A stretch of DNA of 64,000 nt. Source: Defluviitalea saccharophila (lineage in GTDB: Bacteria > Bacillota > Clostridia > Lachnospirales > Defluviitaleaceae). A program made the translations under genes and the position numbers. The number at the start of each line of letters is the position of its first letter. Within the stretch, counting starts at the first letter, position 1. The notes beneath the pieces were generated by a model that searched no databases, was not told the origin of the DNA, and worked only from the letters and a program-made list of their open reading frames with translations. Shown here piece by piece: positions 17,652 through 26,560 of this stretch. The stretch lies in contig NZ_CP121687.1 of the NCBI RefSeq assembly GCF_038396635.1, positions 868,001-932,000 of the forward strand. The letters run 5' to 3'.

Positions 17652-17666
17652 TGCAATCCGTTAACA
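17652..17666 (+). promoter_or_regulatory. Second, upstream operator-like site of the chemoreceptor gene
   Basis: The complement TGTTAACGGATTGCA shares TGTTAACG with the upstream site at 15338. It begins 41 bases from the main operator, matching the geometry of the sucrose promoter. Confidence 0.45.
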
Positions 17667-17730
17667 TATGTATAAAACTAACAAATAGATTATTGCAAAT
17701 TCTTTATTCATTAACAGGATACAACTTAAC

Positions 17731-17768
17731 AAAAAAAGATAGGCAATCATATGAAATGACTGCCTATC
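17731..17768 (-). terminator. Terminator after the YkuS-like gene
   Basis: GATAGGCAGTCAT pairs with ATGATTGCCTATC (one mismatch) around a short loop, followed on the minus strand by a run of seven T. Confidence 0.85.
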
Positions 17769-17773
17769 CCTAT

Positions 17774-18028
17774 CTAACTCATTCGATTAATTGATTTTTC
17801 AACTTCTTCCGGCACCATGCCGCTGGCATCAATAATTGGAACTTTTGTAGATGTTGTTTGAATGCCCATAACATTTTGATCCATACCAGTTACGACAATA
17901 GCATCTACATTGCCTAAATTTTGAACTGCATTTTCTGCACTCGTATCAAATTCTTGGACATTATATCCTTTACTGCTTAGATAGTCTTTAATTGGTGATA
18001 AACCTTTTTGAACTCCAATGTTTTTCAT
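17774..18028 (-). CDS. YkuS-like (UPF0180) small protein
   Basis: The protein has 84 residues from the second ATG (18028), which is 7 bases after GGAGGC; the first ATG at 18034 touches the ribosome site. The sequence is typical of UPF0180: KNIGVQKGLSPIKDYLSSKG, then DAIVVTGMDQNVMGIQ and a conserved C-terminus IIDASGMVPEEV. The function of the family is unknown to me. It lies after the ribosomal protein S1 homologue on the same strand and ends at a strong terminator. Confidence 0.85.
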   Translation of the reverse strand: MKNIGVQKGLSPIKDYLSSKGYNVQEFDTSAENAVQNLGNVDAIVVTGMDQNVMGIQTTSTKVPIIDASGMVPEEVEKSINRMS

Positions 18029-18084
18029 ACTCATGCCTCCTTTATGATTATTATTTCATATGGCATGAGAGTCTATTCATTCAT

Positions 18085-19263
18085 TTAAAATTTTAATCCT
18101 TTTAATTTATCTTTAAGAATGTCTCCAATGGTAACACCATCTTCTTCATTATTGGTATACTGCATTACTTCTTCACTTGCTCCATCTTCTGCTTCACGAA
18201 TGCTAAGGCTGATTCGCTTTTCTTCTGGTTTTATTTCTAAAATTTTTGCTTTAACTTCATCTCCTACAGAAAGAACTTCTGTAACCTTTGCAATATGCTT
18301 ATCGGTAATCTGAGAAATATGAACCAAGCCTTCCACACCAGGTTCAAGTTCAACAAATGCTCCGAAATTTGTGGTTCTAACCACTTTACCTTTTATAATG
18401 TCATTTACTTTATATTTTTTAACCGATTCATTCCATGGATCTTCTTTAATATCTTTTAGTGCAAGGGAAATTCTATCTTTCTTTTCATCAAAATCCACTA
18501 CATATACTTCTACTACATCCCCTACAGCAACAACTTCTTTTGGATCTAGAACTCTTTTCCATGATAAATCGGATAAATGAATTAATCCGTCTACGCCGCC
18601 TAAATCAACAAAAGCACCAAATTTAGCTAATCTGGTTACAACGCCTTTTCTCTTTTCTCCTTTTTTAAGGGTTTTCCATATTTCTTTCTTTTGAAGTTCT
18701 CTTTCTTCTTTTTCAACTTCTTTTCTAGATAATACCACTTTGCGGCTTTCTTTATCCAATTCTATTAATTTAACTTTTAAGGTTTTTCCAACATAAGCAT
18801 TTAAATCTTCAACATAATTTACTGAAAGCTGGGATGCAGGGATAAATGCTCTTATACCTTTTATTGGTGCTACAACTCCACCCTTTACAACTTCTTTTAC
18901 AGTTACTTCAAAAGGAGTTCCTGATGCAAGATAATCGTTTAATTCATCCCATACTACCACTTGGTCTGCTTGTTTTTTGGATAAAATAACATTTCCTTCT
19001 CCGTCATCTACCTGAAGAATTACTACATCTATCTCATCGTCTGGTTTTAGAAGATCTCTAGGATCAATATTTTCATCATCTGAAAGTTCTTCTTTAGAAA
19101 TAATTCCATCTGCCATGTACCCTATGTTTACCAATACTTCATCTTCATTAACTTTAATAACTTTTCCTTTCACGATATCCCCAGCATGGATTCTCTTCAT
19201 GGATTTTTCGATATCATCCATCATTTGTGCCATAGTCATTTCTTCAGTATAATTGTTTTCCAC
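18085..19263 (-). CDS. S1-domain RNA-binding protein (30S ribosomal protein S1 homologue)
   Basis: The protein has 392 residues and four S1 OB-fold repeats (approximately residues 25-95, 110-180, 200-265 and 285-355). The third and fourth are the best conserved: GVVTRLAKFGAFVDLGGVDG and GKVVRTTNFGAFVELEPGVE. Firmicute S1 homologues of this size bind mRNA and may help translation initiation; in many Clostridia the same domains are fused to IspH, but here they stand alone. The start is GTG with AAGGAG seven bases upstream. No obvious operon partner is present. Confidence 0.9.
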   Translation of the reverse strand: MENNYTEEMTMAQMMDDIEKSMKRIHAGDIVKGKVIKVNEDEVLVNIGYMADGIISKEELSDDENIDPRDLLKPDDEIDVVILQVDDGEGNVILSKKQADQVVVWDELNDYLASGTPFEVTVKEVVKGGVVAPIKGIRAFIPASQLSVNYVEDLNAYVGKTLKVKLIELDKESRKVVLSRKEVEKEERELQKKEIWKTLKKGEKRKGVVTRLAKFGAFVDLGGVDGLIHLSDLSWKRVLDPKEVVAVGDVVEVYVVDFDEKKDRISLALKDIKEDPWNESVKKYKVNDIIKGKVVRTTNFGAFVELEPGVEGLVHISQITDKHIAKVTEVLSVGDEVKAKILEIKPEEKRISLSIREAEDGASEEVMQYTNNEEDGVTIGDILKDKLKGLKF

Positions 19264-19478
19264 TTAAAACATCTCCTTATCTATGTAAATATTAATAGTT
19301 AATTAATATAATACACCATAATTTAAAAATTATAAAGCATACATACTCCATCATTCTGTTTCCTCAATACTAAAACTTAAACCACAATTGGTAAATAATA
19401 AATGCAAACAATATGATTACAAAAAATTTAAGTACAAATAATATAAGTACAAAAATACAGAGAGAAAGGATACAAAAA

Positions 19479-19718
19479 ATGATTCACATTGAAGAATGTT
19501 GGACCGCTGTAGATCAAACCGGTTACTACGGAATGGTTTATGATTCTATGGAAAATGCTTCTTTCGTAGAAAAAGAAGATCCAAATTTTAAAGTTACCAA
19601 AGGCTACAGACTTGTAGATGAAAACGGTAATCCTGTTCCTGATACAGAAAGTATTTATTTCGATTTGACTGAGGCGGAAGAAGCATTACAAAGTATAAAT
19701 ATAGAGCAGCTGTTTTAA
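19479..19718 (+). CDS. Small hypothetical protein
   Basis: The frame opens at 19413, but GAAAGGA stands eight bases before the ATG at 19479, giving an acidic 79-residue protein beginning MIHIEECWTAVDQTGYYGMV. It contains a Trp/Tyr-rich front and an Asp/Glu-rich rear. I do not recognise the family. It is transcribed alone toward a bidirectional terminator. Confidence 0.75.
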   Translation: MIHIEECWTAVDQTGYYGMVYDSMENASFVEKEDPNFKVTKGYRLVDENGNPVPDTESIYFDLTEAEEALQSINIEQLF

Positions 19719-19746
19719 AAATCTTTGAGGGTACTCAAAGATTTTT
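19717..19746. terminator. Bidirectional terminator
   Basis: AAAAATCTTTGAG and CTCAAAGATTTTT form a 13-bp stem with a GGTA loop, with T-runs readable on both strands. It separates the 79-residue gene from the rhomboid gene. Confidence 0.88.
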
Positions 19747-20308
19747 ATATTTTGCTTCGGTTAATTTTATATCCAAATAAGCCTCCGCAGAACCCACCTA
19801 TAATATGAGTAAGCTGCGATACGGCGTCTTTATAAAATAAACCGGCTATAACTTCTTTTCCCATAAATATGATGACAACAATAAGCAATGTTAAAGGAAT
19901 TGTTCCCTTCTTAATATTGGCAAAAGAACTTAATAAAATCAGCATGAATACAATGCCGCTGGCTCCAAGCAGTGCTGTTTTAAAAAATAGGATATTAATG
20001 ATTCCTGTAACAAAGGCTGTAAAAACAATCATAATAAGCATATTCTCAGAACCATATTTTTCTTCCAACATAGGTCCTATTAAAAGGATTAATAAAAAGT
20101 TATTCATATAGTGTTCCCAATTCGCATGTCCTAATACATGACCAAAAAGTCTTATGTAGAAAAGAGGGTCTTTTAGAGAACTTCTATAAACAGAAAACAG
20201 CAGCATCGTAGAGCTGTTTTTAGTCCATTCTCCTAACAAATAAACAAAAAACGCTAAAAAAGTAAAAGTCAAAATTACCGGCGCATTGTAATGAATCTTT
20301 TTAATCAT
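19745..20308 (-). CDS. Rhomboid-family intramembrane serine protease
   Basis: The 187-residue membrane protein has six hydrophobic segments. HANWEHYMNN is the rhomboid HxxxxHxxxN-type loop motif, GASGIVFML holds the catalytic Ser, and QLTHIIGGFCGGLFGY holds the catalytic His. It would cleave membrane-spanning substrates within the bilayer. The size is close to the minimal six-segment bacterial form. GGGGGAG precedes the ATG. The flavin reductase gene starts upstream on the same strand, 12 bases away, so the two may be cotranscribed. Confidence 0.87.
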   Translation of the reverse strand: MIKKIHYNAPVILTFTFLAFFVYLLGEWTKNSSTMLLFSVYRSSLKDPLFYIRLFGHVLGHANWEHYMNNFLLILLIGPMLEEKYGSENMLIMIVFTAFVTGIINILFFKTALLGASGIVFMLILLSSFANIKKGTIPLTLLIVVIIFMGKEVIAGLFYKDAVSQLTHIIGGFCGGLFGYKINRSKI

Positions 20309-20320
20309 AATACTCCCCCA

Positions 20321-20902
20321 TTATTTACCTCTTTTTTTCTTTTTCTTTGCAACGGAAAAACCAAAAGTACCTAAGGGATTCGTTAAACCGTAATATGTAC
20401 CATGAGAATAGCAAATAGGTTTGGACTGATCCAAATGAAATTTTTTATTCTCGTCTAAATAGTCCTCATCTACGTTTACCGCTAATACTTCAGCTAAAAA
20501 CATATGATGAGAACCTAAAGGGGTTATGCTCTGTACTCTGCACTCAATGTTTACAGGACTTTCTTTAATTAAAGGTGCACCTACGATGCTTGCTTCCTGT
20601 GGTGTCAGATTCATTTCTTTAAATTTATCCACATCTCTTCCGGATCTTACGCCACAATAATCCGTTGCACGAACCAATTTTTCTGTAGTAAGATTAATCA
20701 CAAATTCCTTCGTTCTTTCAATCATTCCATAAGAGTGCCTTGAAGGCCTTAAAGAAATATATGTCATCGGCGGATTCGTACAAACCGTTCCTGTCCATGC
20801 TACCGTTACAATATTCATCGTACCGTCTACATCTTTACAAGTAACCAAAACCGCCGGAAGCGGATAAATCATGTTTCCTGGTTTCCAAGTAATCTTTCCC
20901 AT
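20321..20902 (-). CDS. Flavin reductase-like FMN-binding protein
   Basis: The protein has 193 residues from the ATG at 20902, which has GGAG seven bases upstream; longer in-frame starts lack a ribosome site. The sequence is the split-barrel flavin reductase family: YPLPAVLVTCKD, NIVTVAWTGTVCTNPPMTYI, and GSHHMFLAEVLAV. Such proteins bind FMN and reduce it or act as small oxidoreductases. The Lys-rich tail (KKKKKRGK) is unusual and could bind nucleic acid or membrane. Confidence 0.87.
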   Translation of the reverse strand: MGKITWKPGNMIYPLPAVLVTCKDVDGTMNIVTVAWTGTVCTNPPMTYISLRPSRHSYGMIERTKEFVINLTTEKLVRATDYCGVRSGRDVDKFKEMNLTPQEASIVGAPLIKESPVNIECRVQSITPLGSHHMFLAEVLAVNVDEDYLDENKKFHLDQSKPICYSHGTYYGLTNPLGTFGFSVAKKKKKRGK

Positions 20903-21076
20903 GCGCTTCTCCATTTCTTTATTGATAAACAAATTCTATTAAGTATTTAAATTTATAATTATTATTCCTGTATCTATAACTCTCATCACTTCTAAGTTAT
21001 CTTTTAATAGAAAAATATCTCTTTTAAATGAGTCTTCAATACATTTATATTTTATCATAATCCGTCTCTACAAATC

Positions 21077-21104
21077 AAAAAATCACGTCAAAAAACGTGA
21101 TTTT
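21077..21104 (-). terminator. Terminator of the 53-residue gene
   Basis: AAAATCACGT and ACGTGATTTT form a 10-bp stem with a short loop. On the minus strand it is followed by TTTTG, and its first bases overlap the stop codon of the small gene. Confidence 0.8.
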
Positions 21105-21264
21105 ATTTCTTTTCTTCTTGAAAAAGCGGAGAATATTCCTTTTCTTTTTCTATATATTCCTGTGCTGCTTCATCTAGTTTTTTTGGTTCTCTTTCTCTTT
21201 TTTCCTGATTCAATACCCCATCTTCCATTTGAATCAGTTCCATTTCTCGTCGTGTAAAACTCAT
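21103..21264 (-). CDS. Small charged hypothetical protein (53 residues)
   Basis: ATG at 21264 is preceded by GAGGTGATG and opens a 53-codon frame: MSFTRREMELIQMEDGVLNQ at the start, then a Lys/Glu-rich tail ending EEKK. A clear terminator overlaps its stop codon. It is highly charged, has no membrane segment, and is likely helical. I do not recognise it. It stands 45 bases upstream of the DHFR stop, on the same strand, so it is probably the last gene of the thymidylate synthase/DHFR transcript. Confidence 0.75.
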   Translation of the reverse strand: MSFTRREMELIQMEDGVLNQEKREREPKKLDEAAQEYIEKEKEYSPLFQEEKK

Positions 21265-21309
21265 AGCATCACCTCATATTAAGTATTTGAAAGTTCATAT
21301 GAAGTTATA

Positions 21310-21816
21310 CTATGCCATTTTCAAAGTATGTAAGTTTTCATACAGGGTAAATTGAAATAAAATATTATTATACTCTTTCAGTTCCCCTTCTTCAACTAAT
21401 TCCCAATCTTCTTTTTGATCTAAATTTGGGAAATAAGTGTCTGCTTCATACTGATTTTTAATCTTTGTAACATATGCCCTAGAGCAATATGGAAGCAGTA
21501 AAGTATAAATGCTTTCCCCTCCTATAATATAGATGTCATCGTGATCATAATCCTTTAATCTCTCAAAGAGCTCATCAAGAGAATGACATATAATGGCTCC
21601 ATCTACGGCATAGTCCTCATTTTTAGTCAATATAATATTGATTCTGTCTTTTAAAGGCTTTTTATTCGGGAGAGATTCAAAGGTTGTTCGGCCCATAACA
21701 ACCACTTTTCCCATAGTTTTTTCTTTAAAATACTTCATATCTTCTGGGATTATTTGGAGTAAGTCGCCTCGGCACCCAATACCCCAATTGTTATCCACTG
21801 CTACAATTAAATTCAT
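21310..21816 (-). CDS. folA: Dihydrofolate reductase
   Basis: The protein has 168 residues from the ATG at 21816, which has AAGGTG seven bases upstream; the in-frame ATG at 21873 would overlap the thymidylate synthase gene. MNLIVAVDNNWGIGCRGDLL is the typical DHFR front, with VVMGRTTFESLP (NADPH-binding) and IYIIGGESIYTLLL later. It reduces dihydrofolate to tetrahydrofolate, regenerating what the thymidylate synthase encoded 13 bases upstream oxidises. The two form an operon. Confidence 0.95.
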   Translation of the reverse strand: MNLIVAVDNNWGIGCRGDLLQIIPEDMKYFKEKTMGKVVVMGRTTFESLPNKKPLKDRINIILTKNEDYAVDGAIICHSLDELFERLKDYDHDDIYIIGGESIYTLLLPYCSRAYVTKIKNQYEADTYFPNLDQKEDWELVEEGELKEYNNILFQFTLYENLHTLKMA

Positions 21817-21829
21817 ATGATTCACCTTT

Positions 21830-22660
21830 CTACACTGCCACCGGAATATTTCTAATGGGTTCTCCGAATTCATACCCTTCTAATTTGAAATCGTCCACTG
21901 TAAAATCATAAAAATTCTTAATCTCAGGATTGATCATAAATTTAGGAGCAGGATAGGTTTTTCTTTCAATTAATTCTTTTACGATGGGAATATGTCTGTC
22001 ATAGATATGGGCATCTGCTATAACGTGCACCAGTTCTCCCACTTCTAATCCACTTACCTGCGCAAACATATGAACCAGTACGGCATATTGGCATACATTC
22101 CAGCCGTTAGCCACTAAAATATCCTGTGACCTTTGATTAAGTATAGCATTTAACTTATTTCCCGTAACATTAAAAGTCACACTGTAAGCACAGGGATATA
22201 AATTCATTTCATGAAGATCATGATGATTGTATAAATTCGTCATAATTCTTCTGCTATAGGGGTTATTCTTTAAGTCATACAAAACCCTGTCAACCTGGTC
22301 AAATTCCCCTTCTTTGTACTTGTGTTTAATGCCTAACTGATATCCGTAGGCCTTGCCTATGGACCCCTCTTTATCCGCCCAGGCATCCCATATATGGCTG
22401 TTTAAATCCTTCACATTGTTAGATTTCTTCTGCCAAATCCAAAGGATTTCATCTATGGCAGATTTAAAAGGAATCTTTCTTAATGTTAAAATAGGAAATT
22501 CCTTGGATAAATCATATCTATTTACAACACCAAACTTTTTAATCGTATGAGCAGGCGTTCCGTCTTCCCATCTTGGTCTTACCTCCTGCCCCTCTGAACT
22601 CATACCTGTTTCTATGATATCTCGACACATGTCTATGAAAACTCTATCAGCTAGACTCAT
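21830..22660 (-). CDS. thyA: Thymidylate synthase (ThyA)
   Basis: The enzyme has 276 residues from the ATG at 22660 with GAAGGGAAG just upstream; an in-frame ATG at 22687 lacks a ribosome site. The catalytic Cys is in NLYPCAYSVTFNV, the dUMP-phosphate Arg set in NPYSRRIMTNLY, and the nucleotide-binding region in LNQRSQDILVANGWNVCQYA. It makes dTMP from dUMP using methylene-tetrahydrofolate. The end IPVAV is the conserved C-terminus. It forms an operon with DHFR. Confidence 0.96.
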   Translation of the reverse strand: MSLADRVFIDMCRDIIETGMSSEGQEVRPRWEDGTPAHTIKKFGVVNRYDLSKEFPILTLRKIPFKSAIDEILWIWQKKSNNVKDLNSHIWDAWADKEGSIGKAYGYQLGIKHKYKEGEFDQVDRVLYDLKNNPYSRRIMTNLYNHHDLHEMNLYPCAYSVTFNVTGNKLNAILNQRSQDILVANGWNVCQYAVLVHMFAQVSGLEVGELVHVIADAHIYDRHIPIVKELIERKTYPAPKFMINPEIKNFYDFTVDDFKLEGYEFGEPIRNIPVAV

Positions 22661-22762
22661 AACTTCCCTTCTTTCTACAATATTCATTATAATAATACTT
22701 GATAATCATTACTGCATCAATAGATAATTCGTTACTTATTTTCACGTTAACTTTAATATATT

Positions 22763-23428
22763 TTATATCATTTTGTTTCCATTGGCTACTAATTCAAACT
22801 TAGCATCTAAAAAATCAGCAGCTCTTCTGCACATGATCATCCTTGCCAGAAATATTTCAAAATACTCAACAAGAGAAGATATTTTCATATCCAGCGTTAA
22901 GTCCAAAAGAATTGTCCTTCTTTTCTCATCAATAATTACTTTAGATTTTTCCACGGCATAATTTACTCTGTCGTGAATATCAAAAGTAACAAATTCCTTA
23001 TTTCTTACTCTGCTTCTTCTAACATCGGTTTTATCTGCTAAAATCAGTGCAGCCGATACCGGATTCGCCGAAGATCCAGTAGATTCATCGTGATTTCCAA
23101 TGGCTGCAATGATTATTGCTATTTCCTCAGGGTCCATGCCGAGTCGTGTAAGAATATTAAACGCCATAACTGCCCCAGTTTGGGCATGGTCTATTCTATT
23201 GACCGTATTGCCTATATCATGAATATAACCCGCAATTCTTGCCAGTTCTGCTTCTCTTTCCGAGTAACCCAAGGTAAGCAATATTTTCGCTGCTGTCTCT
23301 GCTACTTTAGTTGCATGCACAGCAGAATGATCTGTAAATCCCATTACTGCTAATAGTTCATCTCCTTTTCTAACATAAGTATTAATTTCTTTGTTGTTTT
23401 TAATATCTGAATATGAAATAATCCCCAT
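22763..23428 (-). CDS. HD-domain phosphohydrolase
   Basis: The protein has 221 residues from the ATG at 23428, which has GAGGAGG seven bases upstream. The HD motif runs HSAVHATKVAETAA, then RIAGYIHDIGN (paired His-Asp) and NHDESTG, matching metal-dependent phosphohydrolases. The C-terminal part (LLDLTLDMKISSLVEYFEIF) is conserved in a clostridial group of stand-alone HD proteins. The substrate is unknown; nucleotides or cyclic nucleotides are typical of the superfamily. The gene is preceded by the glutaredoxin terminator and so has its own promoter. Confidence 0.85.
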   Translation of the reverse strand: MGIISYSDIKNNKEINTYVRKGDELLAVMGFTDHSAVHATKVAETAAKILLTLGYSEREAELARIAGYIHDIGNTVNRIDHAQTGAVMAFNILTRLGMDPEEIAIIIAAIGNHDESTGSSANPVSAALILADKTDVRRSRVRNKEFVTFDIHDRVNYAVEKSKVIIDEKRRTILLDLTLDMKISSLVEYFEIFLARMIMCRRAADFLDAKFELVANGNKMI

Positions 23429-23486
23429 CTTAATCCTCCTCATTTTTTGGCATTTATTATATATTATGTACAATTAATAATTATAC

Positions 23487-23514
23487 AAACAAAAAGCCGA
23501 GGAAAACCCTCGAC
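23487..23514 (-). terminator. Terminator of the glutaredoxin gene
   Basis: On the minus strand GTCGAGG and CCTCGGC pair around GTTTT, followed by TTTTTGTTTG. Confidence 0.85.
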
Positions 23515-23539
23515 TTCTGAACTTTCTTCGCATTAACTT

Positions 23540-23773
23540 TTATAATCCTAATAGATTATCTATCTTTGGTCTGTCAAAACCAATAACGATATTTCCATCG
23601 ATATCGATCACAGGTACTCCCATTTGACCGGACTTTTTAACCATTTCAGATGCTGCTGCTTGATCCACTGCAACATTGATATCTGTATATTCAAAGTTAT
23701 TTTTCTTTAAGTAATCCTTTACCATATAGCAATAGGGACAGGTTGGCGTAGAGTATACCGTAATATTGTTCAT
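23540..23773 (-). CDS. Glutaredoxin-like (NrdH-type) thiol-disulfide protein
   Basis: The 77-residue protein has the redox motif CPYC (TPTCPYCYMVKDYLKKN) and a thioredoxin fold, with cis-Pro in GVPVIDIDG and the C-terminal IGFDRPKIDNLL. The size and GFDRP tail match stand-alone glutaredoxins paired with ribonucleotide reductase or peroxiredoxins. It would reduce protein disulfides in the cytoplasm. AGGAGG precedes the ATG. It is followed by a terminator. Confidence 0.92.
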   Translation of the reverse strand: MNNITVYSTPTCPYCYMVKDYLKKNNFEYTDINVAVDQAAASEMVKKSGQMGVPVIDIDGNIVIGFDRPKIDNLLGL

Positions 23774-23948
23774 ACAAAGACCTCCTAAAATTATTATATC
23801 GTATTATTATAATATAATTATATTCCGATATAACAATACATCAAGTCTCTATTTCCTTCGTTATTCGGTAAATTTTTAAAATAACTCTCGTAACCTTGTA
23901 ATTGCTTGCTTTATCTTAAGCTTTGAGTATTTTCATAAAATTATATGC

Positions 23949-25529
23949 TTATCTTTTTTTATTAGCTGGTTCAACATTAATGGGTTTACCTTTGATTTGA
24001 GCATTGTTCATAATCTTTAAGACATCCTTTGCGTATTCCTTTGGAACTTCAACAAAGGTATATTTATCATAAACATCTATGGTTCCTATCAGTTTTCCAG
24101 ATAGTCCTGTTTCTCCAGCGATTGCTCCTACGATATCTCTCGCTCTTACATTTTGTTTTCTTCCAATATTCATAAATAGACGTACCATTCCTGGTTCGGA
24201 ACCGGTATCTTCAAAATCAATATCAACCTCTTCTTCATTTTCTTTTCTCATAGTCATTTTAAGAAGGGCAGCCGCTAAATCAATAGCGGTATAATCTTCT
24301 TCCAACAGACGCTCAGCAATTCTAATCTGTTTAGTTAAATCCTCATTTTCAATGATGTTCTTGATGTTTTCCATCAGAATTTCCATCTTTGCTTCTTCTA
24401 CATCGTTTATGCTGGGCACTTGCTGATGCAAAATTTTAGTCTTGGTATATCTTTGGATATCTTTTAATTTATATATTTCTTTTCCTACTACAAAAGTAAA
24501 CGCTTTACCTGAGCGGCCGGCTCTTCCTGTACGACCAATACGGTGTACATAATATTCTTCATCTTGCGGAACATCGTAGTTAAAAACAATCTCTACATCA
24601 TCTACGTCGATTCCTCTTGCTGCTACATCTGTAGCTATGAGGATCTCAATATTACCGTTTCTGAAACTGCTCATTACACGGTCTCTTAAGGATTGCTTCA
24701 TATCTCCATGAAGGCCGTCTGCAAAATATCCTCTGCCTTGAAGGTCGCTTACAAGCTCATCCACTTTCTTTTTGGTATTGCAAAAGATTAAGGCAAGCTT
24801 AGGATTATACATATCGATTAGTCTCGTAAGAATTTCGAACTTGTTCTTTTCTTTAACCTCGAAGTAATACTGTTCAATACTTGGAACCGTTAACTCTTTA
24901 TGAACCACTTTAACAACTTCCGGATTGTTTTGATGGGTTTTGGCAATTTCTAAAATAGCCTTTGGCATCGTTGCAGAGAATAAAACCGTCTGACGGGTCT
25001 TAGGAGTATCCTCCAATATCGTTTCAATATCTTCTCTGAATCCCATGTTTAGCATTTCATCGGCTTCATCCAAAACAACCATTTTAACTTTATCCAGTCT
25101 TAAAGTTTTTCGGCGCATATGATCCATTACTCGCCCCGGTGTACCGATGACAACTTGTACACCTTTTTTTAACGAGCGTATTTGTCTTTCAATGGGTTGG
25201 CCCCCATAAATCGGAAGCAATTTTATCCCTTGAAGGTACTTTCCTAATTTTCTTATTTCCTCTGCTACCTGAATGGCGAGTTCCCTGGTCGGGCATAAAA
25301 CCAATGCCTGTAAACTACTATCCTGGGCATCGACCATTTCCAAAATAGGTATGCCAAAGGATGCTGTTTTCCCTGTACCTGTCTGAGCTTGCCCTATCAC
25401 GTCTTTTCCTTCTAAGATATAGGGAATTGCCTGAGCTTGGATAGGTGTGGTTTCTTCAAACCCCATATCTCGAATCGCTCTATTTAACTCCTCTGATATA
25501 TTTAATTCTTCAAATCTTACAGTTTCCAT
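23949..25529 (-). CDS. DEAD-box ATP-dependent RNA helicase with DbpA-type RNA-binding domain
   Basis: The 526-residue protein shows the DEAD-box motifs in order: Q motif (TPIQAQAIP), AQTGTGKT, PTRELAIQ, VLDEADEML (variant of DEAD as in the family), SATMP, IFCNTKKK, ATDVAARGID and HRIGRTGRAG. Residues about 450-520 form the DbpA/CsdA RNA-binding domain (RLFMNIGRKQNVRARDIVGA). It unwinds RNA in ribosome assembly or mRNA decay, as CshA/DeaD do, often in the cold. Its gene lies alone with AGGAG before the start. Confidence 0.94.
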   Translation of the reverse strand: METVRFEELNISEELNRAIRDMGFEETTPIQAQAIPYILEGKDVIGQAQTGTGKTASFGIPILEMVDAQDSSLQALVLCPTRELAIQVAEEIRKLGKYLQGIKLLPIYGGQPIERQIRSLKKGVQVVIGTPGRVMDHMRRKTLRLDKVKMVVLDEADEMLNMGFREDIETILEDTPKTRQTVLFSATMPKAILEIAKTHQNNPEVVKVVHKELTVPSIEQYYFEVKEKNKFEILTRLIDMYNPKLALIFCNTKKKVDELVSDLQGRGYFADGLHGDMKQSLRDRVMSSFRNGNIEILIATDVAARGIDVDDVEIVFNYDVPQDEEYYVHRIGRTGRAGRSGKAFTFVVGKEIYKLKDIQRYTKTKILHQQVPSINDVEEAKMEILMENIKNIIENEDLTKQIRIAERLLEEDYTAIDLAAALLKMTMRKENEEEVDIDFEDTGSEPGMVRLFMNIGRKQNVRARDIVGAIAGETGLSGKLIGTIDVYDKYTFVEVPKEYAKDVLKIMNNAQIKGKPINVEPANKKR

Positions 25530-25609
25530 ACAATTTCTCTCCTATTATTCGTTTATCCACAGTATTTCCAAAGAAACGCAATTTTAATTAAACACATACT
25601 GATTCAGCT

Positions 25610-26461
25610 TTATCTTTCGTGTGTACGTACTTCTTCTATTCCATCTTCAGTAATTTTTATTTTTCCTTCTTTAAATAATTTACCTATGGCTCTTTTAAAT
25701 GCTCGTTTGCTCATGTTAAATTCCTTTTTAATAAGCTCTGGATCACTATTATCGTTGTAAGGGAGTTTGCCTCCTTTAAGCAATAGTTTTCCCAAAATCA
25801 GCTTTGAATCTTCATCCATTTGTATGTAAGATTTTTCTCTTATGCTGATATCCAGTTTCCCGTCTTCTTTTACCTTTACAACTCTGCCTTCGATTTTGTC
25901 TCCCTTTTTATACGCACCATATAGTTCATTTTGAGGAATCAGTCCATGATACTTATTATCCACAGCTACCAATGCTCCAAGGTCTTCTACGATTTTATAA
26001 ATTGTACCTTGGACCCTGTCGTCGACTTTATAGGGGGAATCACTGCTTAAAAGTTTTGAAATGTCCATGGTTGCACATAGTCTTTTGCTTTTGTCAACGT
26101 ATAAGCCAACTAAATATTTTTTTCCTTTGCGTACAGGGGAGGTCTGCTCCTTAAAGGGAAGAAATAAGTCCTTCTCCAGTCCCCAGTCTAAGAAGGCTCC
26201 TATTTTACTTACTTCTGCCACTTGTAATGATGCCAGTTCTCCCAGGGTTAATTTCGGAGTTTTGGTTGTAGCAATGATACGATCTTCTGAATCTCTATAT
26301 ATAAAGACATCTATTTCGTCTCCAATGTTCTTATCTTCAGGTATCTGCTTTTTAGGCAGCAAAACATCATCATCACTTTTTCCGTCCTTCTCATTTAAAT
26401 AAGCACCAACGGAAGTCATCCGTTTAATGGTTAACCTTTGAATCTTTCCTAATTCAATCAT
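25610..26461 (-). CDS. CvfB-like S1-domain RNA-binding protein
   Basis: The 283-residue protein has the CvfB layout: three S1-like OB folds (IQRLTIKRMTSVGAYLNEKD; LQVAEVSKIGAFLDWGLEKD; VQGTIYKIVEDLGALVAVDN) and a C-terminal winged helix (FNMSKRAFKRAIGKLFKEGK). In staphylococci CvfB binds RNA and influences virulence gene expression; a general RNA-binding role is the safe reading. AAGGAGATAC precedes the ATG. It stands 80 bases from the DEAD-box helicase on the same strand and could be cotranscribed with it. Confidence 0.9.
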   Translation of the reverse strand: MIELGKIQRLTIKRMTSVGAYLNEKDGKSDDDVLLPKKQIPEDKNIGDEIDVFIYRDSEDRIIATTKTPKLTLGELASLQVAEVSKIGAFLDWGLEKDLFLPFKEQTSPVRKGKKYLVGLYVDKSKRLCATMDISKLLSSDSPYKVDDRVQGTIYKIVEDLGALVAVDNKYHGLIPQNELYGAYKKGDKIEGRVVKVKEDGKLDISIREKSYIQMDEDSKLILGKLLLKGGKLPYNDNSDPELIKKEFNMSKRAFKRAIGKLFKEGKIKITEDGIEEVRTHER

Positions 26462-26560
26462 ATTGTATCTCCTTGATCACATATTTCTTATTGCTTTTCT
26501 TTTGGACTATTCTATCCTATCACAATAAGTTATATTCTACAAACAAATACTGCATATTTA

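Noticed and set aside
26061-26402. 113-codon plus-strand frame inside the CvfB-like gene
   Set aside because: Antisense shadow of a clear S1-domain gene.
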